Part shown: positions 1 through 11,500 of the stretch, in pieces
Position numbering within the stretch: the first letter of the stretch is position 1
How the letters are laid out: each line of letters opens with the position of its first letter
Source of the DNA: Atherix ibis
Taxonomy: Eukaryota > Arthropoda > Insecta > Diptera > Athericidae
Assembly: GCA_958298945.1 (NCBI GenBank)
Contig: OY282606.1
Span: forward strand, 55,937,920 to 56,001,919
Direction of reading: 5' to 3'
DNA: 64,000 bases
Notes under the pieces: generated by a model
Databases searched by the model: none
What the model was told of the DNA's origin: nothing
What the model saw: the letters and a program-made list of their open reading frames with translations, nothing else
Position numbers and translations under genes: made by a program

Positions 1-97
1 TTACTCTCCATCTCTTGAACCAGGATTCAAGGTTGTGTATATGGAATTGTAAATAGTTGAAAGCTATGTCAGGATTTGTATGGCCGTATTTAATTAA
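1..97 (-). mobile_element. Jockey-like retrotransposon scrap
   Basis: Bases 1-97 align by eye with 12773-12884, part of the Jockey-like reverse transcriptase at 12.2-13.3 kb (shared blocks ctctccatctctt, ggaattgtaaat and atggccgtat). It is truncated by the window edge and by deletions. Confidence 0.6.
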
Positions 98-460
98 TGG
101 CGGTCCTCTGGAAACAATGAATTTAAAGATGTTGACACTTAATCATAGATTTTAATGGAAAAAGGGAAAAGTTTGAGTGGAATATGAGGAGAAATCGCTT
201 TAAATCAAATAGATCCACAGATCAAAGTATTATGAGTTCCTTCAGGTACTATGAGTTCCTTCAGGGCGATCTCCTACGGACTTGTTAATGGAATATTTAG
301 TCAAAAACTATGGTAACTGTTTGTGTAATCGCTACATGCCGCCAACTGAGCGATGAGAGAACCAGCATCACGGAAAATAAAAGCATTACCTCAGTTTTGA
401 CATTGCCACGTAGAGTAGAACGAAATATCTGACGGGACGTGGTTGCCTTCCAGCCTACAT

Positions 461-600
461 AAATCGCTTTAAGCTGTCCCACAATTGGGGATGTGGATCA
501 TGTCGTTTTCCACTGTCCACGCTTTACCGAAGAGATGAAGGACCTGAATAAGCAATCCGAACAATGAAGAGGTCAAGCGAAAATAGTGAGAAGCGGCCAG
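461..600 (+). mobile_element. Non-LTR retrotransposon C-terminal Cys/His fragment
   Basis: The plus strand reads SCPTIGDVDHVVFHCPRF followed by TEEMKDL. This is the C/H/C pattern (DVDHVVFHCPRF) that ends many non-LTR reverse transcriptases. No open frame extends either side, so only a relic remains. Confidence 0.6.
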
Positions 601-1204
601 TTTGCAGCTAGATAGGATAATAGACTTGAAATCAGTCTGCTGTCCGTGAAGTAATTAATACCTAACGCTGATTCTATGCAAAGGCATATTTATATAAGGG
701 GTAAAAATTCCACACACTGTAGCGTCTCTACAAGATTTTTTCTTTACTCGCATTTAATAAAAAGAAAAATGCATGCCTTGATTTAGCGACATTAAATTAA
801 TTTAAAAAAATGCTCATGAAAATGATTTTTTTCTCGGAAAATGTTATTTTTAGTGATCAGTTAAATTCTTCAATTTAGCTGATGTGGTTTTCAATTCTTT
901 TTATTTAGTGTCGGGAAAAAAAACTAAATTTAAAAATGTTTAACTCAATTTTTTATCAAAATTGTTTATTAAATTATTTTATATTTTTCCATCGATGCAA
1001 GAATAAGAGTTTATCGACGAAAAAATTAAGAATACAAAAGTAAGAATTTGACCATTATTGATACTATAATGAATAATAAAGGATATCTTAATATTGTTAA
1101 AGAAAATTTGCAAGAAAGTTCAACAAGATAACAATTTCAAGCACATGTCCTTAACAGTGTACATTTCGATAAAATTTTGTATTTAATTATATTGCCTAAA
1201 TTTA

Positions 1205-1760
1205 TGCATAGAATAAAACACAATTTATATGGCCACTACTAAAGTTCTCTCAGTGCTCGAGCCTTTTCAGATAACTTTATAATGTCGAATATTTCTGGCT
1301 ATAATTTGACCAATATTTGATGGATGTTGGTTTTTCATTACACTGGAGTTTGAGGATTGTTTGCGTAAACACGATCTTTCGTGTAATTACATAAGAAAAA
1401 AACCCAACGTAGTCAAATCGCACGATCTGCGTCCTAAAAACCACTAGCGCAGTAGTGGCAAACTTTGCCGTGTTGTATATCTTGTAGTGCCGTCTTGTTG
1501 AAACCACAAATGATCCAGATTAATATCTTCAAATTTGACAGTCATTTTCAAATAAATACGCGCAACGGACAGCTTCAGACCAAAATGCACACCTTTTAAC
1601 AATCTTGGGATGCTGAATTTTTGAACAAATTTTATTCGGCGATGAGAAATGACTTCTTCACAATCAATTATGGTTTTTCAGAGCCCCATACATGGACTTT
1701 TGCTTATTGTAATATCCACCGAACGAAAATGAGCCTCAATCTCTCAAAGAAAATTCAAAG
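1205..1760 (-). pseudogene. Degraded IS630/Tc3-type transposase relic
   Basis: Minus-strand pieces in several frames resemble the insect IS630-type transposase: VWGSEKP near 1690, ASGF then WLRWVFFLM near 1400 (compare the third-Asp region), and a tail near 1230. Stops and frameshifts are frequent. The 1660-1750 stretch also resembles 38870-38965 (shared tttcagagcccc and atgagcctca), which supports one family. Confidence 0.45.
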
Positions 1761-2105
1761 CCTATTTTACCACAGCACCCAATCTACATTTCTTCTGAAC
1801 ATTCCACGACCAATTATATATAATATAAAAAATGGCCTTAACCTAAACAACTTTGCGAACTACGAAATGGATACTCCAATAGAATTGCCCAAATTAAGGG
1901 CAAAATATTGACTTGGCAAAAATAGAAATTTCCTCTATCAATAAAATTCCTAAAAGAGATTGTTTTGCATGTTAACTTTTGCATCATTTCTCAAAAAATT
2001 TCATCAAATTGCATTTCAAATTTATTATAAAATTTTAATTATAGAAATAATTTTAATTGTATGTTTAGTTTCACACATGTGTTTGTTAATACTGTATTTA
2101 CTTAC

Positions 2106-2321
2106 TATTAAATCCTGTTTCGAAATACTGTTGTCTGTATAAAACACTAAAAGTTCTGCTGTTAATCCTCTTGGCTCACGCAATTTCGATGCTAATAAAA
2201 GGCAGGCAGCTGCTAATATTTGTAAATGAGTTTTTCGTACTATAGTAATTGCTAAAAATCTGTCCATATAGTTGATAGCTAGTAGAACGACTTCTTCTTG
2301 ACAATGTTCCTCTTCGCAAAC
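2106..2321 (-). CDS. CycD: Cyclin D, coding exon 2 (core of cyclin box)
   Basis: This 216-nt exon encodes residues 135-206 (72 codons, phase 0 at both ends). It begins VCEEEHCQEEVVLL, continues NYMDRFL, ACLLLASKLREP, and ends VFYTDNSISKQDLI. The acceptor is a T-rich tract ending ttttAAG at 2322-2324 and the donor is ATA/GTAAGT at 2105. The Lys in ASKLRE (residue 180) aligns with cyclin D1 K112, a Cdk contact. The partner Glu should open the next exon, which is not in the window. From memory, human CCND1 exon 2 is also 216 nt and starts and ends at the equivalent codons, so both introns look ancestral. The remaining C-terminal half of the cyclin lies beyond base 1, and nothing in 1-2105 encodes the expected continuation. 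Confidence 0.95.
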
Positions 2322-2344
2322 CTTAAAAACAAAAATATACAAAA

Positions 2345-3109
2345 ATTTAGCAAATTAATTAAGTATTTACAATCTGCATTTTTACTAATTAACAATGAAT
2401 TATTTATTAATTAATCAACGAAACGTAGAAGAATTTTTGGATGTATATTTCCTATAAATACAGGCTTAATAATTATTATGAAAAATAACCGAGAACATAA
2501 ACCGGATGACTCCAAATCAAATAAAATAAAATAAAAAATACATTCCATGAACGGAGATTCTCATCACTGGAATTTATTGATTGCAAATTCCCAAAAGGAT
2601 ACGTCAAAAATTCATTATTATTCGAGTCAAGAATTTTCATTTTCGAAATATTTATTGATTACTCAACAATTCACTTTCAGCAAATCATAAATCGAACACA
2701 CATTGTCGGTAAGTTTTAAAAATTTTTTAATAATAGTATTAATATTCTAACAATAACTTTATAAACAATTTAATAAATTTTTCACATACAAATTATAATA
2801 ATATACACAATTTTTTTGTAATTGTATCTGTAATATTATAGAGTTTTTGTTAAATCAAAATATTAATAATGACCATATTTATTTATATTAAATAATCTCA
2901 AATTATTTATAATTTTTATTGTTTTTATTCAAATATTTTGAACCGAACAACTATCATATTTCCGGTTATAAGCTGCTCAGTAATAAGCAAAAATGCTTTA
3001 AAATCTAATAAGCATTATTTTATGATAATTACTCAAAATATGTTTTTGAAATTTCATTTGTCAGTTATTGATCATTATTAAGCACTCTAAAGTTGCTCAC
3101 TGATAATAC
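2345..3109. other. AT-rich intron stretch, nothing recognised
   Basis: Low-complexity AT-rich sequence next to the CycD exon 2 acceptor. I see no gene, transposon or conserved structure. Confidence 0.6.
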
Positions 3110-3833
3110 AGGGTGCTTTTTATGTTCCAGGTCGATTTTGTTTAGCCGCCATTTTGGTTTGAGTGACATTTGTCTGTTGGCATTTAACAGTCGTAGAGAG
3201 TAATCGATAACAATTTATTTAATGATGCTTGAGACGGGAGTGTTTGAGTTTTACAGCTCGGTATAGACGACCACCATTTTTGCTAAAATATCATTATGAG
3301 CGACGGAGCACACTTCGACTTGGCTGGCTTTGTTAATAAACAGAATAGCCACTATTGGGGCACTGAAAACCCTCAACTGATACACCAAAGACTACTACAC
3401 CCTCGAAAAGTAACTGTATGGTGCGGGTTTTGGGCCAGCGGCATCATTGGACCATATGTCTTTGAGGATGCTGGAGGAAATGCTATAACAGTTACTGGTG
3501 ACCGCTATTTGGACATGTTGGAAAATTTTCTTCTGCCCGGATTGGATCAATTAGGCCTACAGAATATGTGGTTCCAACAAAATGGTATTACATCAAACAC
3601 AGCCCGCGCTGTGAGGCAAATTTTGAGAGTATTTTTCCTAACCAAATAATGTCAAAAAGTGGTGATATTGACTGGCCCCCACGATCCCCCAAGTTGAACC
3701 CTCCCGATTTCTTCGAACGTATATATTTCAGACCTAATGTTAAAGACCATATAATCAAGCAATGAAATAGAAATAATAAAATTGTATTTCATTTAAAAGT
3801 TATTAAAAAAAACTTTGACTGCAACATAAAACC
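3110..3833 (+). mobile_element. IS630/Tc3-type DNA transposon, internally deleted
   Basis: The left end reads agggtgctttttatgttcca and the right end, reverse-complemented, reads ttcggttttatgttgcag, so the ends are imperfect inverted repeats. The coding part at 3296-3649 gives SDGAHFDLAGFVNKQN, then LHPRKVTVWCGFW and IIGPYVFED. It continues in a second frame to about 3765 with WPPRSPKLNPPDFF. The N-terminal DNA-binding half is missing. The catalytic second Asp is replaced by Asn (FQQNG). The frameshift near 3645 and the lost Asp make it inactive. Confidence 0.75.
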
Positions 3834-3907
3834 GAAGTTTATATAAATAAAATTTTTAATTATTCTTCTAATACATTTATTATTTAGTAAAGGGACCAAA
3901 TATAAAA

Positions 3908-4592
3908 GGTGCGCCATCTGTTGCTTTTTTTTAAATTAAAAGAAAACACATATAACATCAGAAATTTTTTATTGAAAATGAATGTTGAATCTAGTACAAT
4001 TATTTATGAAAAACAATATTATTCAGATATTGTTTCGATCATCGAATTTAGTGCGCAACAATCCGTTGTTTTAACGTGTTGTGTGGCTCGCGGCGCCATT
4101 TTGTTTGACCAAAATTCATTAACATTCAATTCATTCAATTTCGGCCACAAAAATTTCATTGGCATGTCACGATATCGTTCTGAATCCACTGTAATGACCT
4201 CTTTACGATCATTTTCTAAGAATAATGTAGCAATAATTCCACCAGCCCATAAACCGCACAAAATAGTGACTTTTTTAGGATGCATCAATTTTTCGTGAGG
4301 GTTTTCGGCGCCCTAGATCCGGCAATTTTATTTGTTAATGTAGCCATCGGTGTGAAAATGTGTGTTTCGTTGCTAAAGATGAATTTTGCGAATTGTCATT
4401 TTTACAGAACGTTCGTTTTTGTAGCAAATTTGAATTATTTAAATGTGTTTGTTCTGTTGTTAATGGCTTCTTGACTAAAAATGTACTACTTGAAACTTGA
4501 CAGCTGTAACAAAAGAATCATGACATGTGTGTTTTTAAAGATATTATGCAAGTTGAAAAAGAAATCAACAGATGGCCTATCCACCATATTTT
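3908..4592 (-). mobile_element. IS630/Tc3-type transposon relic, second subfamily
   Basis: The minus strand encodes HTDGYINK, GAENPHEKLMHPKKVTI, CGLWAGGIIAT and SERYRDMPMKFLWPKLNEL before losing the frame. The strongest block is 4019-4288. The ends carry the inverted motif gccatctgttg (left ggtgcgccatctgttg; right reverse complement ggtggataggccatctgttg). A stop sits between the first blocks. It differs from the 3.1-kb copy in sequence, so it is a separate subfamily pointing the other way. Confidence 0.7.
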
Positions 4593-5097
4593 TTCCTGCT
4601 TGATTTATAATATGAAAATTTGACAGTTCCAACAATAGAGAAATAAGCAAAATTTTGCAACTTTTAAACAAAACATTAAAAATTTTATAAAATACATAAG
4701 AAATGGACTCCCAGTTAAGCAATATAAATTTTATAAAAAACATAAAAAGTTTTTTGCTCCCTTGTAAGCAAAAATTTGAATGATTTCGCATTTGTCTATT
4801 TCCGATTCACATCTAATAGAAAGTTATAGGGAACGCGCACGATTCTCTAATGTTTTTTTTCTTCTAATTATTGAACAATAACAAATTAACATTTTCAATT
4901 ATTTAAGAGTATTTTTTCTATTTTATAAATAAACAAAATAATTAAATTAATTAATATTCAAATTAATTTTTGCTATTTCTTAATGCTGACTTTTTTTTTG
5001 GAGTGTTTTGAATAAGAATTTTTGTTTGATTGAAACTTTAATAAATAAACCTAATTGCACTCTCCGAACCTCCCGCATTAAGTCTTTTATACGAGTA

Positions 5098-5128
5098 TAC
5101 GTAGGCTACTATATATATTTCTGGCCTA
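5098..5128. repeat. Mariner left terminal inverted repeat
   Basis: It starts tacgtaggctactatatata and matches the reverse complement of 6329-6359 at 30 of 31 bases. The mismatch is at the sixth base. Confidence 0.9.
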
Positions 5129-5274
5129 GGCAACACTAAGTGTTGCCAGGTGCGATCTGACATTTCCATTGGAAAGTTTGACATTTTTTAGCATAAACGT
5201 ACTCAGAACGTTTTGACGTACGACTATCATTTGTGTTGTTTACAGTGACTTGAAAAAATCAATTTGGCAAAAAA

Positions 5275-6291
5275 ATGGAATTAACTCGTGAACATTTTCG
5301 TGCGATCATTTTTCACAACTTTCGACGTGGATTATCACGACAAGAGTGCATCGATGAACTTAAATCTTTGTATGGCTATGAAGCACCATCCTATAGCACT
5401 GTGAAAAACTGGTACAACGAATTCAATCGTGGCCGACGCTCGCTCAAAGACGAATTCCGTGAAGGTCGTCCAAAAACAGCCGTTGTTCCAGAAAACATCG
5501 ATGCCGTACGTGAACTGATAATGCAAGACCGTCATGTGACATACCGTGAGATAGAGGCATGCCTAGGCATTTCTCCCACCAGCATACATTCGATATTGCA
5601 TGAACACCTGGCCGTAAAAAAGGTTTGTTCTCGTTGGATCCCGCACAATTTGACAATCGCTCAAAAAAAGGCTCGTGTGGATTGGTGTAAAGAAATGCTG
5701 AAAAAATACGATCGCGGTGCTTCAAAAGACGTTTATAAGATCGTCACAGGTGACGAATCATGGATCTATGCGTATGAGCCCGAAACAAAACAGCAATCGA
5801 CCGTGTGGGTCTTCCAAGACGAGTCAAATCCAACGAAAGTTGTTCGTGGAAGAAGCACTTCGAAGCAAATGGTCGCTTGTTTCTTTGGCAAAACTGGTCA
5901 TGTGGCGACTGTTCCGCTTGTGCAACGTAGGACGGTCAATTCTGAGTGGTACACCACCATTTGTTTGCCTGAAGTCTTCGGAGAAATTCGAAAAACGAAC
6001 AAGAGAAGTCGAATCATTGTGCACCATGACAATGCGAGCTCTCACACATCGGCTCAAACCAGCGCCTTTTTGACCGGACAAAACGTCGAATTGATGGGTC
6101 ATCCTCCGTACAGCCCTGACTTGGCACCCAATGACTTCTTTTTATTTTCGTCGCCAGAAGATGCTGTTGAAGCATTCAAAAACCATGTTTTGGAGGTGTC
6201 TCAATCGGAGTGGAAAAAGTGCTTCGAAAATTGGTTTGAGCGCATGCAAAAGTGTATAAATCTTAATGGAGAATATTTTGAAAAACAATAA
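5275..6291 (+). CDS. Mariner transposase, open but with an in-frame deletion
   Basis: A 338-residue Tc1/mariner transposase that cuts and pastes its own element at TA sites. The N-terminal paired-type helix-turn-helix region spans about 1-115. WIPHNL (121-126) is the WVPHEL-type linker. The catalytic triad is D160 (TGDES), D252 (HHDN) and D287 (APNDFF), giving the D,D34D spacing, and YSPDLAP is at 279-285. The frame is uninterrupted from ATG to TAA. One oddity is that FFLF (288-291) runs straight into SSPEDAVEAF, whereas relatives have roughly a dozen more residues there. Such a loss next to the third Asp probably abolishes activity. Codon use is richer in G and C than the surrounding intron, as expected for a recent arrival. 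Assignment to the mellifera group is from remembered family sequences. Confidence 0.92.
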   Translation: MELTREHFRAIIFHNFRRGLSRQECIDELKSLYGYEAPSYSTVKNWYNEFNRGRRSLKDEFREGRPKTAVVPENIDAVRELIMQDRHVTYREIEACLGISPTSIHSILHEHLAVKKVCSRWIPHNLTIAQKKARVDWCKEMLKKYDRGASKDVYKIVTGDESWIYAYEPETKQQSTVWVFQDESNPTKVVRGRSTSKQMVACFFGKTGHVATVPLVQRRTVNSEWYTTICLPEVFGEIRKTNKRSRIIVHHDNASSHTSAQTSAFLTGQNVELMGHPPYSPDLAPNDFFLFSSPEDAVEAFKNHVLEVSQSEWKKCFENWFERMQKCINLNGEYFEKQ

Positions 6292-6328
6292 AACCTTTTT
6301 CGTTGATAAATATTCGCATTTTCATTAT

Positions 6329-6359
6329 TAGGCCAGAAATATATATAGTAGCCCACGTA
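6329..6359. repeat. Mariner right terminal inverted repeat
   Basis: Partner of 5098-5128. It is followed directly by the TA target copy. Confidence 0.9.
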
Positions 6360-6361
6360 TA

Positions 6362-8015
6362 AGGAACTTGTTAAAAAAATGAAAGAAATATTTATTAAGT
6401 GTAAATGCATTGTCGCCAGGAAAGAAAAATGTATACAACAAAAACATAGTGCATTCAAACTGGTTGACCATTCAAGACATATTTACATAGTTGTAGATGA
6501 ACTGAAGCATTAAAACGAACTAACTTACTTCCGTTTTGTGCATCCGCCATCTGAACATTGGGGCTGGTGGATTCGTACAAAGAATACGTATGTGTATATC
6601 CGAAAGGCAATCGTTCTTGCGAAAATCAAATTATGCCAATCAGGAAGTAGACTTTGTATAAGGGACATAATGAAAGCATTGTGAACTAATCTCGGTACAG
6701 CTCCAATTATATTTAGACCAAAAAACATTAAATATACTGCACCAATTATGAAGGAATAATGTGACATTAACAAATGTCATTTTTGTAATATGTTTTATAA
6801 AAAATAACGTATTTTGATGCAATCTTACCATTAATATATGTAACATATGTATGCACATGTAAAACACATAACTGCAAGTAATATAGCTTTTAATAGTTTC
6901 ATAATTAGTGAATTCATGCATTTGATAACTTTAATAATTGAGTTTGAGGAACTCCACCAAATTACACGAAAGGTAAAAAAAAACAATTTGGAAGATATTC
7001 ATGCGCTAATGAGGTCAGTCATCCTGGACAAGAATTAACTTTATCGTTGGAAATGGTGTATGTCATTTGAAATATGGTTAAGTGGTGTGAAATTACTGGT
7101 GTGATGGATACCTTCTCTTTTACTATATTGGCGCATAATACGTTCAAATCGGAAAACATTAAAATTCAATCGCCCATTGAATGGACCAACTAAAATGAGT
7201 TGTTATTGAATACTATATAAAAACGTACATAATTTCCCGTATATGAGAGAAGTGATCTTCTAAACGTATCATAAAAATTACAATAGACAAAACTTTATTC
7301 GATTATTTCAAATTTATACGTTTTTATCACAAAATTTTTTTATTATCTATAAGCATTTTATTGTGTCATTTTTATGCATTATGAGTTAAGTGTTAACGTT
7401 AGAAATGGTTTTACTTCGATTTGATTATATTTTATTACCTTTGAACAATTTTTGTTAATGTCGTTTAGATTTTATAAATTAATCTACCGAAAAATTATGA
7501 TGACCAATATTCTAATATGATCAAATCGAAAGCAAAAACCTAATTTCACCCTCACAAGTTATATGTAATATGAATTTAGATTCGAAATTAGTCAAGTTTT
7601 TGTTGTAAATATAATTTTTGGGAAAATATTCCGGCATTTTTTAATGATTCTAAAAAAAGGAGGAAATTTCCCCTACACTTTTATGCATTTCTAATTATTT
7701 CTATTAAAATATATTAAATTTTGATTGAAACTAAGAAGGTTATTTTGAAGAATCTTTACTATTAAATAGACTGTGAACTTTTAAGAAAAAAATAATGACA
7801 AATTGTTGAATCAAAACGCATGATATTAAGAAAATTTTATTGTTAATTATTCGAAAACATTTCAAAATAATCAACGATACAAATTTTAGTTGTGAAAATA
7901 AATGATAACATTTTATGGATTAGGCTGGGTTTTTTTTGTATTTTATTTGATGTAATGCAACTAAAAAACAAATCACAGGATTTCAATGGTGGAAGAATAA
8001 ACTTCCATTATCCTT
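6362..8015. other. AT-rich intron stretch, nothing recognised
   Basis: No coding similarity or element ends were seen. Short reading frames here look like chance. Confidence 0.5.
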
Positions 8016-8029
8016 TTTTATCTATGAGG

Positions 8030-8220
8030 AGTTAAATCATCATCATTATTAACGGCGCGACAATCGGGAGCCCAGTCTTGGATCAAAGAAGTCCAGACAT
8101 CCCAGCATCGCGCCTCGATCTTCCTTGTTTTTGGTGTCGTAGCTAACAGCATCGGCCTATCGAAGGCAGGATCTAACTCATCTATACGGATCAAGTGTCC
8201 AGCCGCCACGGCCTATTAAG
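8030..8220 (-). mobile_element. Non-LTR retrotransposon C-terminal scrap
   Basis: The minus strand reads AAGHLIRIDELDPAFDR and then PKTRKIEARCWDVW. This resembles the AGHxxRMD...GRP..RW tail of RTE-like polyproteins and the AGHLIRMDDED tail of the 54.7-56.0 kb element. Confidence 0.6.
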
Positions 8221-8879
8221 ATTAATTTTTCGGACGAATACGGTAACGCTCCAGGATCTTATTACATAGGCTCCGTAATTGTACATCTTCATGTAGTCAG
8301 TCTAAAATAATCAGAGAGAGAGAGAAACTCTGATATGTTGCTGATTTCCCTGGAGTGAAACCTCTCTCGTATGGGCCAATAATTTTTTAAGCGATTGGGG
8401 CTATCCTTCTCTGTCTATTTCTCTTAACATACATTTGGGAACAAATGTTTCGCTGAAGGTATCCTACTGCCTATATTCGTGCAGTTTTTGATGCGGTGAT
8501 ATGATTCATCCAGTAGGAGTGGTGGAAATTTCGGGTTGTTTTGTTCGACCAACAAATGTGTTTATCTACGATTGGTTTTTCCTTTCGAGAGCTGGTATGG
8601 ATATTTCCGCGTTTCTGATGGCTGATGGCTTTTTCTGCTGTTTTTGTTAAGGAAAGGATAACGGGATAAGGAAATTAAAGTAGAATGAAACGTGGTTTTT
8701 GGGAATTAGAAATGTACTACCGGGCCTTGACCTGGATTGTCAACTCTTAAGTATGATCCTCTCTATTCTGAAATTTTAGATAACTCCTTATTTCAAATAT
8801 CTTGCGAAAAATTTTCTTTAAATCTACAATAGATGACTCTGGGAAATGTTACTGAGGATAATTGTTTAACAAAAAGATA

Positions 8880-9085
8880 AGGATGTCTGGATAAACAGGT
8901 GTGGAATCCTTTTGTAGCATTGCACGAATTAATCACAGACATAAGAAACATTTAAATCACAGCCAAAACATGGATCACGGTTATTACGAACTTAGAAATG
9001 AGCATTCACAATTTTACGAAAAATTCTTGATTCGACAAGAGTTGTTGGCTACGATCAAGTTCATATGGGTCTTATATATTAATAA
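8880..9085 (-). mobile_element. Jockey-like C-terminal relic
   Basis: Aligns by eye with 12295-12540, the C-terminal coding end of the 12-kb Jockey-like relic (shared caattttacg, gttacgaac and tcttga blocks). Together with 9655-9890 it is probably one Jockey-like element split by the insertion at 9230-9601. Confidence 0.55.
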
Positions 9086-9229
9086 TTAACAATTAATTGA
9101 TGATTTATTATATATCCAGGATGTAAGTTATCAATTAACCATTATTGATTAATAAATTAAAATATTAAAAGAACAGAAATGAAAAATAAAAAGAGAATGA
9201 AGACAACACAGTGAAGAAATAATATAAGT

Positions 9230-9601
9230 GCTTTTTATGTTCCACGTCGATTTTTTTATGCCGCCATTATGGTTTGGATGACATTTATTTGTTGACATTT
9301 GACAGTGGTAGAGTGTGGGTCGATAACAATTTATTATAAAGCATCTTACACAGCAATAACGTACTGCAATTAAGTAATTATTCAATTGTGAATACGCGAA
9401 GAAAATTCCGTAACTTTTGGTGTTAATCATATGCCGATCAACACTGGGCGATAAAGCTAAGACTGACCACCAATTAAGCCAACGTACACCTGAAAATATT
9501 GATGCAGTGAGACAGAGTTTTGCTGAACCTCTCATCGACGCCGCGCACAAGAATTGGTAATATCTCCTAAGTTTTAAGTAGAAAATAATATACACCAATA
9601 A
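9230..9601 (+). mobile_element. IS630/Tc3-type transposon relic, N-terminal part
   Basis: The first 110 bases repeat 3111-3220 (agtgctttttatgttccac, then gccgccatta.ggttt). Around 9490-9550 the plus strand encodes TPENIDAVRQS, the helix-turn-helix region of this family (annotated as DUF4817 in many insects, from memory). The catalytic half is absent. It is complementary to the 3.1-kb copy, which lacks this part. Confidence 0.65.
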
Positions 9602-9654
9602 ACATTATTCTCCAGCCACGTAACTAATAGACAATTCAATGGCCTAGAATATAT

Positions 9655-9890
9655 TAGTGTTGGTAGGTAAATCGGAAGTATAAATTTTATAAATAATGAG
9701 ACCAAGAATACTGACCTGGGGGATATCAGCTTTAATAAAAATAATGTCGGAATCTATTTTTTCGTAAATTTGCAAATTACTTTTGACAGATCGGATTTAA
9801 TTATAAGATAATATGAAAGAGGAACGGTGCTCTTGAGCTACCAATGTACTCTAGCACACTAGACGCGATCAAACGGATGTTTTATTTCGA
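9655..9890 (-). mobile_element. Jockey-like reverse transcriptase relic
   Basis: The minus strand reads ADIPQVSILGLIIYKIYTSD, a decayed GxPQGSxLGPxLYxIY block of a Jockey-type reverse transcriptase, followed by LPTN. It aligns with 12890-13130. Confidence 0.65.
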
Positions 9891-9899
9891 GCAAAATGT

Positions 9900-10870
9900 C
9901 CGGGGACAATATACTTTTTTCTCCAAAACCGCAAACGATAGAGAATATTTTTCGAAATGGTTCAAATTAACAAATGAAATGAATTATTAATATTTTTAAT
10001 CTATCAACATTTTTGGAGATAATTAAACTCACAAAAAAAATTTTAAAGAGCACAATTATGAATATCCGCTATAAGAAATAAACCAAAATACCAACACACA
10101 AATTTGATTGATATTAAAAAATATTTTCTTCAATATTATTAATCAGTATATAAAAAAATATGCTGACAAAAGCTAGAATCTTAAACGTACATGTATCAAT
10201 ATACAAATAAATATGTGACAATTTTATTGAAATTATACCGGAAACCACCATTCCCCAAAACGTAATCACTTTAATTTAAACAAAAATTACATAAAACCAA
10301 ACATCAATAATAAATTTTGTAACTAAGTCACCGTTCGTTCGATTTCTTTGCTAAATATATTGTATTATGGCCTTCTGAGATGGTAGATTATATTGTATGT
10401 ACATATACCTACTATGACCATATGTAGATAAACATACAATTCCACATACTTTCTGAACAAATTGTGTGTATTCCTTATTTGTTTATCAAATTTCTTAATG
10501 TTGCATATGATTGGATCGCCCCATATATCTAACTTTATTCTGGCGAGGAAAGACGTTCCATTCCCATGATTATGATATGCTACTACAGACCACAAATTCT
10601 GAAAGATAAACTATTATATATAACAGATTGTAAATAATAATACGAACCAGCCAATACACACACATCGAGAATATTAAAAAATATTCTTTTTTATATCATT
10701 ATCATTAGTATTATTATTATTTAAACGAAATGAGTACAAATACAATTTAAAAGAGCAACAACTGACATAAGACACACAAAAATCAAAAGTAAAAATATTA
10801 GCAAACAAAATCGGTAAGTAGTATTTATGGTTAAAAAAAATTCAATGATTTTTTCATGCAAATAAAGTTT
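9900..10870. other. AT-rich intron stretch, nothing recognised
   Basis: No gene or element boundaries seen. Confidence 0.5.
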
Positions 10871-10879
10871 CCGACGATA

Positions 10880-11500
10880 TTTGAACAGAGACCCAAAGCA
10901 TCATCGAGATTCAAATACAGCCGCTGTCGTTGGCAGTAGCCTATACCATACCATACCATACCATACCATACCATACCATACCATACGTCACATTTATACC
11001 ATACGAGTCCAATTATCAGCTCAATGCTCCTTGGGGCCAATGGCGAAAAAAGCTCCGGTTTAAAAATAACACGTCGGGTCTGTACAAAACGCACATCTAA
11101 ACTGCAGAGGAATAAATTTGCAAATATCCACGACCCCCCACATCCGGTCTCAAGGAATTCTTTGCGAATCGTCATCATAACCGTCGTTGGTTATGTTGGC
11201 GATTTTTGGCCCCACCAGCCATCTTATCTACATTAACAGTACACATATTGCGGTCGACGTCGTCATGCTATTTCTTAGCCATATAATCGGATTTTTTGTT
11301 AGTCTGCCTTCTGGCCACAGTTCATCAACATGTTTGGCCCTAATGTGTGGTCGCAATAGTAATCAAATCAACCAAAGAACATTGGATTCTCAGCTGCATC
11401 GGGCACTAATACTTCAAGTGGAGTTTCGTCTGTCGTCCTACCATCCTTCAGCGCCTACTGCACAATGCAATCCTCTCTTTTACGTGAACTTTTCTCCTTT
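10880..11500. other. Less AT-rich anonymous island
   Basis: This stretch is visibly richer in G and C than the intron around it. It has several overlapping frames of 60-115 codons, none resembling a family I know. It could be an old element or a regulatory block. I cannot assign it. Confidence 0.35.
10943..10986. repeat. (ATACC)n pentanucleotide microsatellite
   Basis: About eight to nine uninterrupted ATACC units. The repeat creates artificial reading frames on both strands (for example, repeated MVWYG on the minus strand). Confidence 0.9.

Larger units (their letters stand above)
1..2105 (-). other. CycD: CycD intron 2, partial
   Basis: This begins at the GTAAGT donor (2105) and runs off the window edge, so the intron is longer than 2.1 kb. 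It contains a Jockey-like scrap (1-97), a non-LTR zinc-knuckle scrap (461-600) and a degraded IS630-type transposase (about 1205-1760). The other stretches, about 600-1200 and 1760-2100, show only AT-rich sequence. Confidence 0.85.
5098..6359 (+). mobile_element. Mariner element (mellifera-type), nearly complete
   Basis: This 1,262-bp element is bounded by 31-bp terminal inverted repeats (one mismatch) and flanked by TA at 5096-5097 and 6360-6361, the expected mariner target duplication. It contains one open transposase gene. Close agreement of the two ends and the open frame suggest a relatively young insertion into the CycD intron, in the opposite orientation to CycD. Confidence 0.93.

Noticed and set aside
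1..2105. CycD exon 3 (expected to begin with a KWEL-type sequence)
   Set aside because: No minus-strand match to the expected continuation was found, so it presumably lies beyond the window.
5335..6102. Antisense and out-of-frame reading frames of 66-118 codons inside the mariner gene
   Set aside because: Shadows of the transposase frame.
10831..11178. 115-codon minus-strand frame with MVWYG repeats
   Set aside because: The repeats are the ATACC microsatellite. The rest has no family resemblance.
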